In this document: positions 34,407 through 43,234 of the stretch, piece after piece
Layout of the letters: each line of letters begins with the position of its first letter
How positions within the stretch are numbered: the first letter of the stretch is position 1
DNA from: an uncultured Erysipelotrichaceae bacterium
GTDB lineage: Bacteria > Bacillota_I > Bacilli_A > Erysipelotrichales > Erysipelotrichaceae
Direction of reading: 5' to 3'
Assembly: GCA_949289855.1 (NCBI GenBank)
Contig: CASEPS010000007.1
Span: 1 to 52,124 of the forward strand
DNA length: 52,124 nt
The notes under the pieces: model-generated
The model's input: the letters and a program-made list of their open reading frames with translations, nothing else
What the model was told of the DNA's origin: nothing
The model's database searches: none
Translations under genes and position numbers: made by a program

Positions 34407-35107
34407 CTTCCTTCCCTCTTCTTTCTCACAATGGAATGATATTGTGGTCTCAGTATCACTTCATTGACACAACCCCCTTGACTGGCATGCAGTATATATT
34501 CTACCGCATCTGCCACATCAGAAACAGATAAAGAATACCCGGTTCTTTCATCTGCCATGAAATCCGCATTACGATAGAGTGCCGTATCTGTCATATCGGG
34601 CAGTATGACTGCCACATTGACACCATGTTTTCTGTTTTCTGCAAACAATGTTCTGCTGAAATGTAAAAGACCAGCTTTTGTTGCGCCATAGACTGCGCCA
34701 TGTGTACTTTCTTTCAGTGCGGTAACAGATGCTATGTTGATGATGGTCCCACCTGTTTTGCGCAATGTCCGGATCAGTTCACCAGAAAGAATCATTGGTA
34801 TTTCAAGGTTTACCCTGACCATTTCCTGTATGTTTTCATAAGACAATGTTTCATGCATGCCATAATAAGCACAGCCGGCATTATTGATGAGAAGGTCCAC
34901 TTCTTTTCTTTGCATGTCCTTTGCAAATGCAAGTAATTGTTTTGTGTTTAAAAGATCAAAAACAACCGGATGAAAATTCTCATTTTCAATGGTTTCCGTA
35001 AATGTTCTGCCCGTTCCATAGACTTCATAACCAAGTTGTAATAACCGTTCACTGATGGCCTTGCCAATACCGCTGGAAGCCCCGGTCACAATTGCACAAT
35101 GACTCAT
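34403..35107 (-). CDS. Short-chain dehydrogenase/reductase
   Basis: 234 residues. The NAD(P) motif TGASSGIGKAI, the NNAG motif at about residue 75, and the catalytic Ser (IASVTAL), Tyr and Lys (YGATKAG) are complete. The residue after the first strand (GTGRT) suggests NADP(H). It overlaps the SPL-like gene by 4 bases and the membrane protein gene by 4. The substrate is unknown. Confidence 0.9.
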   Translation of the reverse strand: MSHCAIVTGASSGIGKAISERLLQLGYEVYGTGRTFTETIENENFHPVVFDLLNTKQLLAFAKDMQRKEVDLLINNAGCAYYGMHETLSYENIQEMVRVNLEIPMILSGELIRTLRKTGGTIINIASVTALKESTHGAVYGATKAGLLHFSRTLFAENRKHGVNVAVILPDMTDTALYRNADFMADERTGYSLSVSDVADAVEYILHASQGGCVNEVILRPQYHSIVRKKREGR

Positions 35108-36123
35108 AATTCCTTCTCCCGATAGATTTTCTTTTCATCAACATATGGCAGTAATGCATTGCATAATGCATCTTCCATTTCCCGAATGATATGACGGGGA
35201 TAGTGTGAATAGCCTTCATCTGTTTCATACGGATATTGCACAACAGCAGCATCCGGAAACCGTTTCCGCATGTTTTTGAGATATTTGTTCGACATCCGGA
35301 ATGTTCCAATACTGATGTCTTTCACCCGGGAAAGATCAATGTGCTGGACAACCGTTTCTGCCATTTCAGTATATAGTTCTTTCGCCCCATTGATATAAAG
35401 CAATGGATCAAAACAAAGCCTTACCGGATAACCATGGTCAATACACCAGTTGATGGCATGGATGCGTTCCAGCAATGCTGGTGTCCCCTTCTCCAGTGTC
35501 TGAATAACAGGATCTGGAGATACTGTATAAGCAAGGATGAAGTTGTCCAATGCTTCAAGCTTATGCAATGTATTCACTGCTGCACACTTTGTGCGAAGTT
35601 CAATGGTGAGGTTCTTTTCAACTCTTGCAAAAGCATGCCACTGCTCTACCTGATGAATGATCGACTCTAATGGCAGCAAATCTGTTTCATAGGCAATACA
35701 GAGATATACCGGATGTTGCTGTAACAGATTTCTGATATCAGAAAAATAGTCTTCAAGATTCACAAAGACAACAATATGGGCTGTTGGATACATGCCCTTC
35801 AGCCAGCAATACGAACAATCGTAAATGCAGTTCAATGCTGTACAGCAATAATAAAAATACTGTTCATCAAAGTTCTGACAAACCGGGGCACCATGGTAAA
35901 TACGGGTACCGTGCTTTGCAGCAATGATCAGTGCCCTGCTGTCCTTTTGCATGCGGTAGTCCTGATGGGTTCTGTCAAAGATATCCTGGTAATGTGCAAC
36001 AGGTATTTTCACTGCCTGAGGAAACCGGTCCACAATGGCTTTGGTGCGGGGATGGTTCCATACCTCTTCTTCAATATAAAGAAAGGAAAACATGTCAGCC
36101 GCATAGTCGTTTCTTAAGCTCAT
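35104..36123 (-). CDS. Spore photoproduct lyase-like radical SAM protein
   Basis: 339 residues. The radical SAM cluster is CIYDCSYCWLKG (C-x3-C-x2-C), preceded by the YFYYCCTALNCIYD context typical of the SPL family. FDPLLYINGAKELY and GTFRMSNKYLKNMRKRFP also match SPL proteins. SPL repairs the thymine dimer of UV-irradiated spore DNA, but many homologues occur in non-spore-formers and their role is unknown. The ATG at 36123 is preferred over one at 36168 because AAGG precedes it. It overlaps the nucleosidase by 29 bases. Confidence 0.85.
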   Translation of the reverse strand: MSLRNDYAADMFSFLYIEEEVWNHPRTKAIVDRFPQAVKIPVAHYQDIFDRTHQDYRMQKDSRALIIAAKHGTRIYHGAPVCQNFDEQYFYYCCTALNCIYDCSYCWLKGMYPTAHIVVFVNLEDYFSDIRNLLQQHPVYLCIAYETDLLPLESIIHQVEQWHAFARVEKNLTIELRTKCAAVNTLHKLEALDNFILAYTVSPDPVIQTLEKGTPALLERIHAINWCIDHGYPVRLCFDPLLYINGAKELYTEMAETVVQHIDLSRVKDISIGTFRMSNKYLKNMRKRFPDAAVVQYPYETDEGYSHYPRHIIREMEDALCNALLPYVDEKKIYREKEL

Positions 36124-36937
36124 AAAGCACCTTCTTTCCTTCTTCCTTATCATGGCATGGCAACACACCTGCTCCTCGTAAACCTTCTACTTCCTTCTTC
36201 CAGTCGACAGAAGACAATTCACACCAGCATATCATCTGCCGGCACTGGTTCTGCATTGTTGCACTTCCACATAACAGCCCGTTCAGCCATTGTGCCTGAG
36301 CATCAAATGTTTTTCCTTCTGGTAACGTAATTCTTTTCTGCATGCGTTCCATATAGAAAACTGCTTCTTCAACACATTGCATGCTGAGATGTTGTAAAAC
36401 ATCTTTTGTGATGACATTGCCTTTGTCACTGACATAGCGTAATACCACAATCTGATGAACATGGCAGAAGAACATGGCGGCTTTAAAGAAAGCAGAAGAT
36501 TCTGTGTCATATAAAAGTGGCAAATGAACACTTTCCTTTGCAAAAGAAAATGGCCATCCTCCTTCATACAGCACATCACCTGTGACAATCATGCAGGAAG
36601 AAGGACTGTCTTTTGTCATCACATCAGGATAGCCAGATTGTCCATTATGCATATCCATGAGTTTTACGCCATTGTAGAGTTTTCCTTCCTCAGCATCCAT
36701 TACACCAGCTGCACTGCCATACAGTACAACAATGTCATTCTGGTTCACATGATGCATGGCAAGCACTGCTCCAACCGCGGCTGCACAAGCTGTTCTGCCT
36801 GTTCCACATATGGTCATAAACCACCTTTCATCATCTCCATAGCACATAAAAGAAGCAGGACAATCCTGTTTTTTCAAATGCAATGCATGAATCAGTGGCA
36901 AAGCTTCCGCATGTAATGGGCAAAACAAATAAATCAT
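36095..36937 (-). CDS. Nucleoside phosphorylase/nucleosidase-family protein
   Basis: 280 residues from the ATG at 36937, which has AGGAG 8 bases upstream (an upstream extension to 37081 lacks support). The CPLHAEALPL start, VLYGSAAGV, the YDTESSAFFKAA motif (catalytic Glu in MTAN enzymes) and RYVSDKGN (catalytic Asp) place it in the PNP/UDP/MTAN superfamily. Next to a radical SAM enzyme it may cleave 5'-deoxyadenosine, the by-product of SAM cleavage, which is an inference. The C-terminal 60 residues are unlike MTAN. Confidence 0.8.
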   Translation of the reverse strand: MIYLFCPLHAEALPLIHALHLKKQDCPASFMCYGDDERWFMTICGTGRTACAAAVGAVLAMHHVNQNDIVVLYGSAAGVMDAEEGKLYNGVKLMDMHNGQSGYPDVMTKDSPSSCMIVTGDVLYEGGWPFSFAKESVHLPLLYDTESSAFFKAAMFFCHVHQIVVLRYVSDKGNVITKDVLQHLSMQCVEEAVFYMERMQKRITLPEGKTFDAQAQWLNGLLCGSATMQNQCRQMICWCELSSVDWKKEVEGLRGAGVLPCHDKEEGKKVLYELKKRLCG

Positions 36938-36969
36938 ACCTTCTCCTGTTCTTCCTATATATTCTACGC

Positions 36970-37280
36970 ATGGAAACAACAAAAGAAAAGTTAAGACAAA
37001 ACATCTTCTTGCAGGAAACAGGAAACTGTGGTTACATATTCTCGCTATGCGAAGAAGAAGATGGAAAGCAGTATTATCCAAACATGGTTCTCCCTTTGAG
37101 GAAAGCCGTTTCTATACCCTGGATGAAGCACTTCGTTGGAGTGAACAGTTACGGTTTGAAGACAACTACCTCATCTCCATTTACAAGGGAAATGAGAAAG
37201 AACCAACCATCCAGTACATCTCTACAAGAGACAACAAAACACTGGATTGTACTACCAATCTATTCAGTGCTTTCAAATAA
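36970..37280 (+). pseudogene. Small conserved-looking gene split by a -1 frameshift
   Basis: The first frame from the ATG at 36970 reads METTKEKLRQNIFLQETGNC... to a DGKQYYP segment. The natural-looking continuation (HGSPFEESRFYTLDEALRW ... NLFSAFK) lies in the next frame and ends at 37280. One extra A in the AAA run at 37080-37082 would give a single protein of about 103 residues. No ribosome site is seen. A TATATT -10 lies 6 bases before the ATG. It could be a recent mutation, a sequencing error, or programmed -1 slippage. Function unknown. Divergent from the nucleosidase operon. Confidence 0.6.
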
Positions 37281-37325
37281 TGCATCATCGTGTTTTTCTA
37301 ATAATCTCTACCATATTGATAATTA

Positions 37326-37970
37326 TTAGTAATTTAGATTATTCCTGTATATTTTGGAAATGCGCAATGCAGTTCCATCCACAAGAATTACATCATTTTT
37401 ATCAACCATTTTGATCTTTGCTTTGTTAATCACATATGACCTGGAAATCCTTACAAAGGCAAATGGTGATATTTCCTGCATCAGATTCTTCAACGTTTTT
37501 CTTTCTTCAATAGAAGTAGAATTCACCAGGTGAATTATCAGTGAATTTTGATATTCAGAAAAATACAAAATATGATCATAACGAATCGATAACCATTGTT
37601 TCTTATGGTGATACATATATCTCGTATTTTTCTCACCAATGACTACTTTCTTCAAGAAGCGTTTCAAATCATTTTCTAATTCATTCATTCTGAGAAAAAA
37701 CAACACTGAATATTCCCATGCCCGATAAACCAGTTCATCGTGATCAGAGAATATTACTATCATGGAATATGGAAACTGATTTTGAATCTGTTGAACAACA
37801 TCAAAATCCTCATTACATGATACATATACAAAATATATACGAAAGTCTTCTCCCGTAAATTTTGTAAAATGGAATAAATCAAATTTGGATAATACCTGAT
37901 CATTCTGAAATAAAAGAGTAATTTCCTGACTATACTCTTCTTTATCACATATAAGCGCTATTCTATTCAT
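37326..37970 (-). CDS. LytTR-family response regulator with degenerate receiver
   Basis: 214 residues. The C-terminal half (about 105-214) is a LytTR DNA-binding domain (ILYFSEYQNSLIIHL, FVRISRSYVINKAKI). The N-terminal half resembles a receiver, but the strand that normally holds the phospho-Asp reads IYFVYVSCNED, without the usual D-x-x-MP, so phosphorylation is doubtful. LytTR proteins bind paired direct repeats and often control peptide secretion. No sensor kinase is adjacent. No clear ribosome site precedes the ATG. Confidence 0.85.
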   Translation of the reverse strand: MNRIALICDKEEYSQEITLLFQNDQVLSKFDLFHFTKFTGEDFRIYFVYVSCNEDFDVVQQIQNQFPYSMIVIFSDHDELVYRAWEYSVLFFLRMNELENDLKRFLKKVVIGEKNTRYMYHHKKQWLSIRYDHILYFSEYQNSLIIHLVNSTSIEERKTLKNLMQEISPFAFVRISRSYVINKAKIKMVDKNDVILVDGTALRISKIYRNNLNY

Positions 37971-38033
37971 TCAATATCAATTGACTTTTCAGAAAAGCCA
38001 TTCCTCCCTACATATCTGTATAAAGGAAATTCA

Positions 38034-38065
38034 TGAATATTTTATTCAACATGTGAATATTTTAT
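38034..38065. promoter_or_regulatory. Direct repeats spaced 20 bp, candidate LytTR site
   Basis: TGAATATTTTAT occurs at 38034-38045 and again at 38054-38065, exactly 20 bp apart, so on the same DNA face. LytTR proteins bind tandem half-sites about two helical turns apart. It lies between the lytTR and xre genes. Confidence 0.5.
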
Positions 38066-38110
38066 GCATCATGCATTTTATTCATTCTTTTGTGAAAATC
38101 CACATTAAAA

Positions 38111-38125
38111 ATGACATATTGTCAT
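38111..38125. promoter_or_regulatory. 15-bp perfect palindrome upstream of xre, candidate operator
   Basis: ATGACA-TAT-TGTCAT lies about 20 bp upstream of a TATAAT box at 38145-38150 that should drive the xre gene at 38176. It is a plausible autoregulatory site for the XRE protein. Confidence 0.55.
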
Positions 38126-38175
38126 CTTTTGCGTATAAATGTACTATAATTTTCATGAAGAAATGAGGCAACCCT

Positions 38176-38688
38176 ATGTCATTTGATAAAACTATCCAAA
38201 ACGCAAGAAGAGCTAAAAATATATCCCAGAGAGCAGCCGCAGATGCTCTGCATATCAGCCAGGCAACCCTTTCCCGTTATGAAAATGGAGATATTATTCC
38301 TGATGAAGACTTTAAAAGGGTTATGCTTACATATTATGGGATTACTGATTCTGAGATAACAGAGGAACCAGAAGAGAACCAAATGATGGAGGAACAAACT
38401 GATTGTCAAAATTCAAATCCTTACACAGATGCCATATTTACACTTATTGAAAAATACAAACATCAGCTATGGACAGTAACAGTTCTGGCACTTATTTTTC
38501 TGTCCCTTTTCCCTACCGGCATGAACCCTGTATTTGCCATACTAGCTACATATATTTCCGTCAAACAAAAATTCCATCCCGTAATCATCATTCTGATTAC
38601 AGGATGGACAATGTTTATATCATTTGGGTTTCTTAATCTAATCTTCGGATTTATATCACCCAGATTATCCATAACTCCACTGAACTGA
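38176..38688 (+). CDS. XRE-family regulator with C-terminal membrane helices
   Basis: 170 residues. A Cro/CI helix-turn-helix occupies residues ~5-60 (SQRAAADALHISQATLSRYENG). An acidic linker (EEPEENQMMEEQ) follows, then two to three membrane helices (about 98-160). GAGG lies 7-9 bases before the ATG. Membrane-bound XRE proteins can sense envelope or peptide signals. It converges on the secreted-protein gene and shares an intergenic region with lytTR. Confidence 0.85.
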   Translation: MSFDKTIQNARRAKNISQRAAADALHISQATLSRYENGDIIPDEDFKRVMLTYYGITDSEITEEPEENQMMEEQTDCQNSNPYTDAIFTLIEKYKHQLWTVTVLALIFLSLFPTGMNPVFAILATYISVKQKFHPVIIILITGWTMFISFGFLNLIFGFISPRLSITPLN

Positions 38689-38692
38689 TGTT

Positions 38693-39172
38693 TTAATCGA
38701 AAGATATAACTATTTCACTATTACTAATTCGTGCTGATAATGTTTTTATGTAATTTACACCAAGGGCAGAACAATTTAATGCATATGTAGCAAGAGTTGA
38801 AGAATTCAGTCTCAATGCAGCATTTTTAATGGTTACACCCCATGCAGTATATTTTCCATTGCTGACCGCAGTAAATCTCTGATTCGACACTGTCACTACA
38901 AACGAAGCTGACAAAAAGAGAGTATCTGCTGAAATCAGCTTATTTCCATTGGTAATTGATTTCTGCTTTCCATCTAATGAAGTCATAGAAATCACAATTG
39001 GATTTCCATTTTCATCATAAATTGTTTCTGACTGGTCACCACCATCAAGATCAAATACAACATATTCTGTTGGATCATTCTCGGTTTCATTATATTCTGC
39101 TTTTACCGGTACAGTACTCAAAAATGCAATAAACATTCCTATTGTAAGCATGATTTTCATTATTCGTTTCAT
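38693..39172 (-). CDS. Small secreted protein (DUF5626-like)
   Basis: 159 residues. A signal peptide (MKRIMKIMLTIGMFIAFLSTVPVKA) with core IMLTIGMFIAFLS is followed by a mature part of about 134 residues. FDLDGGDQSETIYDENGNP resembles the DUF5626 N-terminus (core DGGDQSETIYDENG), and the rest is beta-rich with Ser/Asn/Ala repeats. The ATG at 39172 is chosen because AAGGAG lies 8 bases before it; an ATG at 39178 would be too close. It starts 13 bases after the broken ABC exporter gene, so both were one operon. Export by that transporter is possible but the signal peptide suggests Sec. Confidence 0.75.
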   Translation of the reverse strand: MKRIMKIMLTIGMFIAFLSTVPVKAEYNETENDPTEYVVFDLDGGDQSETIYDENGNPIVISMTSLDGKQKSITNGNKLISADTLFLSASFVVTVSNQRFTAVSNGKYTAWGVTIKNAALRLNSSTLATYALNCSALGVNYIKTLSARISNSEIVISFD

Positions 39173-39185
39173 ATTCATTTCTCCT

Positions 39186-40878
39186 TTATTTTTTAGAAAC
39201 TGTATACAGTGAATAGAAGTACTTCTTTTCATTGTACAATTCATCAAATGTGCCTGTTTCTTCTATTCTTCCATTTCGTAATACAAGCAGCTTATCATAT
39301 TGTTTCAGGATACTTTCATCCAATCTGTGTGTAATCTCTATACATAGTTTATCCTTCAACGAAACAATCTCCTGGTTGATCGCATGTGCTGTCTTTTCAT
39401 CCAGTGCTGATGTGATTTCATCCAGCAATAATACCGGTGATCCTTTGATCAGACTTCTTGCAATGGAAATTCTCTGCTTCTCTCCTCCAGAAAGGTTATT
39501 GCCATTCTCTCCACATACAAAGTCTAATCCCTTGTTCTTTACAAGTTCACTTAATCCTGCTTTCTGAATGGCATCCATCAGCTTTTCTTCTTCTACATCT
39601 TTGAACATTGTAATGTTATCTCTGATACTTGCATCAAACAGGAACACATTCTGATCAATCAGACTCACTTCATCAAACAGGGAATCAGAATTGATGTCCT
39701 TCATCTCAGTTTCATCTACCTTAAGAGAACCATGGTAGTTATCAAATGCACCCATAAGAAGATTCAACATCGTTGACTTTCCTGAACCAGAGTCTCCAAT
39801 GATGGCATACTTCTTCCCTTTTTCAAATGTACAGGAAATATGATGTAATACTTCATTATCTCCATCATATGAGAAGGAAACATTATCAAGAACAATGTTG
39901 TCTGCACTATGAATTTCTACACCATCCTGTGCATCATTGTTTTCACTGACAACATCAATGATCTTGTCAAACAGCTTTCCGGCAGCTTTGAAAGCACCCA
40001 TAAGCTGTGGTACATAAGAAACAGGCTGGAAGATGTAGTTACTCAGGGAAACAACTGCCATTACATCACCAACTGAGCAGTTCCCATTCCATATAAGATA
40101 CCATCCATATAAAATAACCCCATCCTGCATCAAAAACCCAAAGAAATCTCCTGCTGAAGCTAATGCACCTTCACAGAACCTTCTTGCTCTTTTCTTTTCT
40201 TCAACAACTCTGTTTTCAGATGAAAACAGCCTCTTTCCTTCATGCTCCACTTTATAACTTTTAATGATCGAAAAACCAGAAACCAGGTCTTTCACTTTTG
40301 CCATGAAAATCTCATTTTCCGTACTGACATTTTTTTCAAGTACGGCGAGTCTGTTACTCATTTTTGAAGAAACAAGTATTGATATTATGCCAACAATAAT
40401 CAGAAACACTGCAAGACGATATTCACATAAAAGACAGCGATAAACGCAAAAATAAACGCTGTAATATAATAGAGCAAAAGAAATATATTATTCAAAAATT
40501 ATCTTCAATGGATTTTATATCATTGGAAAACAGAGAGAGATATCGTGCCGTATTTTCCTTAGAAAAAGCTCTGAAACTCTTTTTAGTCAACTTGGAATAT
40601 ATAGTATCCTTGAGTTGTCTAATTCCTTTATGAATAAACCTGCTCTTGCAATAGTAGACAGACAGATTGAAAAAAAAACTCAGCAACACCGTCACTTCAC
40701 ATGGTATAACAACACTCCATATTGATTGTTCACCCGGATTAATAATCATATCCAGAATCACACCAAATAAGTAGGAATTAATAACGTACATCAGACTTCT
40801 CAGGAATGTACATATAATTCCACTGATAAATGAAATGTGATTCTTTTCAAAAATGGCATGAATGTATTCTTTTTTCAT
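39186..40878 (-). pseudogene. ABC exporter gene broken by two single-base deletions
   Basis: Read from the ATG at 40878 (strong GGAGGAGG upstream), the first frame runs through four membrane helices to SIEDNF and a TGA. The sequence then continues in the next frame (NNIFLLLYYITAFIFAF...NIVLQCF) and again in a third (VFLIIVGIISILVSS... to the end). Adding one T to the T5 run (plus-strand A run 40494-40498) and one G near 40412 restores a 564-residue exporter. The ATPase half is intact (GDSGSGKST, LSGGEKQR, LLLDEIT). It is probably inactive unless these are sequencing errors. Confidence 0.85.
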
Positions 40879-40976
40879 AAATACCTCCTCCGAAAAAGAA
40901 ACATTTATTGTGCACATACATGACAGACTTCCCGGGTTTTCTCTATCCATGTATTGCGGTTTCTTTTTGCAAATGA

Positions 40977-41006
40977 ATTATATACCTTATCAGCTGATGT
41001 ATTCAA
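40977..41006 (-). promoter_or_regulatory. Promoter of the ABC exporter/secreted protein operon with palindromic spacer
   Basis: Minus strand TTGAAT (41006-41001), 18-bp spacer, TATAAT (40982-40977). The spacer contains the perfect palindrome ATCAGCTGAT (40989-40998), a candidate operator. The leader is about 90 bases long. Confidence 0.55.
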
Positions 41007-41036
41007 GTATTTACATTACATTCATTTTTTTATCGC

Positions 41037-41066
41037 AAAATAAAAGACAGCCATTTCTGACTGTCT
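41037..41066 (-). terminator. Terminator of the butyrate kinase gene
   Basis: Minus strand AGACAG/CTGTCT stem with a further G-C pair inside, followed by TTTATTTT. It starts 5 bases after the buk stop. Confidence 0.8.
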
Positions 41067-41071
41067 GTGTC

Positions 41072-42184
41072 TTAGTCTTTGAAACCATCCCATACTGGCT
41101 TGCCAGTATAAGTCTTTGGTTTTTCTTCACCACGCAGTACACGTAATGCTGAAGATACCATGGATTCATGTTCAAATTCACCAGGATATGCGGTAATTGG
41201 TGCAATCCACTCTGTTCCCTTTTTAATCGTGTCCACAACACCTGGAATACGTAAGAGTCCTCCTGTAAGCAGAATAGCATCTACCTTACCTTCTAATGGT
41301 GCTGCCATCATGCAGATCCACTTGTTACACTGATACAACATGGCATTCCATACACGTTCTGCCATCTTGTCTCCCTTACGGATGCGTCCATAGTAGATTT
41401 CTGCAGAATCAGATGTATTGAACCAGGATGAAAGTCCGCCACCTTGTGAACAGAGTCTTCTGATTTCATCCAGTCCCATGTCATAGAGGTAGTCTCTTAC
41501 ATCGGTAACTGCCATGGAGCCCATACGGGTAGGTGTGAATGGACCTTCACCACCACCTGCATCGTTACCATCAATCATTCTGCCATGTTTGTGGGCAGTG
41601 ATGGAAATACCACCATCGATATGTCCAATGATAAGATTGAGGTCTTCATACTTCTTACCGATAGAAGCCGCATATCTTCTGGCTGTTTCCTTGGCATTGA
41701 GCACATGGGCTGTCGCTCTGCGGTAAACACCTTTGACACCTGTAATTCTTGCTTCATCACAAAGTTCATCCACAACTGGTGGATCAACCATCAAGGCAAT
41801 ACCACCATATCTGTGCTGGAATTCATATGCCATCTGCACACCGAGCATGGAGCTATGGTAGAAGTGACCACGGCAGTCATGGGTGTCTTTAACAAGCTGT
41901 TCATTGATCGTATAGCAGCCACTTTCACAGGCATAACATGGTCCGCCTCTGCCTACAACGGCATCAATGTTGTTGAGGTCAACATTAGCATCTTTCAGAA
42001 ACTGGCGCATGACATGCATACGGTAGTTGAGCTGGTCATTGATTGTCTTATATTTGAGAAGCTCTGAACTGTCATGAAAGACACTTCTCGATAATACGCA
42101 GTTATCGTTTTCAAACAGAGCCACTTTTGTCGAAGTGGATCCAGGATTGATAACAAGTATGTGATAAATCTTTTCGTTTTCCAT
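41072..42184 (-). CDS. buk: Butyrate kinase
   Basis: 370-residue ASKHA acyl kinase that converts butyryl-phosphate and ADP to butyrate and ATP. VINPGSTSTKVALF (phosphate loop), GRGGPCYACESG, IIGHIDGGIS and VDAILLTGGLLR (adenosine site) are the family signatures. The ATG at 42184 has AAGGGG 7 bases upstream; a GTG six codons earlier is less likely. A phosphotransbutyrylase gene, usual partner of buk, is not in the window. It follows a PfkB kinase gene by 49 bases on the same strand. Confidence 0.95.
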   Translation of the reverse strand: MENEKIYHILVINPGSTSTKVALFENDNCVLSRSVFHDSSELLKYKTINDQLNYRMHVMRQFLKDANVDLNNIDAVVGRGGPCYACESGCYTINEQLVKDTHDCRGHFYHSSMLGVQMAYEFQHRYGGIALMVDPPVVDELCDEARITGVKGVYRRATAHVLNAKETARRYAASIGKKYEDLNLIIGHIDGGISITAHKHGRMIDGNDAGGGEGPFTPTRMGSMAVTDVRDYLYDMGLDEIRRLCSQGGGLSSWFNTSDSAEIYYGRIRKGDKMAERVWNAMLYQCNKWICMMAAPLEGKVDAILLTGGLLRIPGVVDTIKKGTEWIAPITAYPGEFEHESMVSSALRVLRGEEKPKTYTGKPVWDGFKD

Positions 42185-42233
42185 AAGGTTCCCCTTTTCC
42201 ACATCGTATTATATGCCTTTTCGAAAAGATTGC

Positions 42234-43166
42234 CTATTGTTTATCTTTGATCTTCAATCCAAATTCATCCGGTAAGAACCGCGGACATACATTTTCCTTT
42301 GTTGCAATAACACTGGACGCAAGTCTTGTACCAATTTCACATGCTTCTTTGAGTGATTTGCCATAAGTAAGACCAATTGTCACACCCGCAAAGAATGCAT
42401 CACCACAACCTGTTGTATCAATAACAGCTGTCTTCTGGGCAGGAATGACACCATAATCATTATCTGACTCAGCATAGACTGCACCTTCTTCGCCAAGGGT
42501 TACCACCATGCGTGGGTAATGGGCAGCTTCTACTTTCTGATCAATAAGATCCGCAAGCTCCCCTGGTGTCATACCGGAATAATCATCTGAGAAAAGGATT
42601 TCCGCTTCTTCTCTGTTACAGACAAGACATGCGGTCTTCTTCATCAGATCTCTTCTTTCTACCGCAATCGACATGTTGGAAACAACCGCATAGACATCTT
42701 TGCCATATTTCTCTGCAAGGGTGAATATCCTGTTCAAAAGATCAGAATCCATGTCAATTTCTACCACAATACTGTCTGCTTCACGGATGATTTCATCGCC
42801 ATGTTCATCCAGTACTTTACCAATTTCAGAAAGATCCGGACGCTGAGAAATCGAACCAATGACATCTCCTTCATTGTTGAAGATGGCAAGCCACTTGCCA
42901 AGTCCTGTTTCTGTTCTGACAATGTACTTTGTATCTACCTTATGCCGGTTCAGCTTATCGATAATCTCTGTGCTAAGACCGCTGTTATCCAATACAGAAA
43001 GATAGGTTGGTCTTAATTCCACATTGGCAATGTCCTCTACCACATTACGGCACACACCACCATGTACCTGAATGACCCTGCCGGCATTTCTGCCGTTCGG
43101 AATATATTGTGCAAAGGGATAGCCTTTGAGATCGATAAATGTTGCGCCAATGACTACAATACCCAT
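42234..43166 (-). CDS. PfkB-family carbohydrate kinase
   Basis: 310-residue ribokinase-fold kinase. The GG motif HGGVCRNVVEDIANVEL and the ATP/anion-hole signature DTTGCGDAFFAGV are complete. The GGVxRNxxE pattern and the overall length resemble pseudouridine kinase (PsuK), so a nucleoside or sugar of that kind is the best guess. No psuG-like glycosidase is adjacent. A TATAAT lies in the leader upstream of a GGAGG ribosome site. Confidence 0.85.
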   Translation of the reverse strand: MGIVVIGATFIDLKGYPFAQYIPNGRNAGRVIQVHGGVCRNVVEDIANVELRPTYLSVLDNSGLSTEIIDKLNRHKVDTKYIVRTETGLGKWLAIFNNEGDVIGSISQRPDLSEIGKVLDEHGDEIIREADSIVVEIDMDSDLLNRIFTLAEKYGKDVYAVVSNMSIAVERRDLMKKTACLVCNREEAEILFSDDYSGMTPGELADLIDQKVEAAHYPRMVVTLGEEGAVYAESDNDYGVIPAQKTAVIDTTGCGDAFFAGVTIGLTYGKSLKEACEIGTRLASSVIATKENVCPRFLPDEFGLKIKDKQ

Positions 43167-43234
43167 ATTTCTCCTCCGGTTTACTCAGTTTTAACATGAT
43201 TATACTGGAAAAGAAACAGCAGACGAATACTTAT

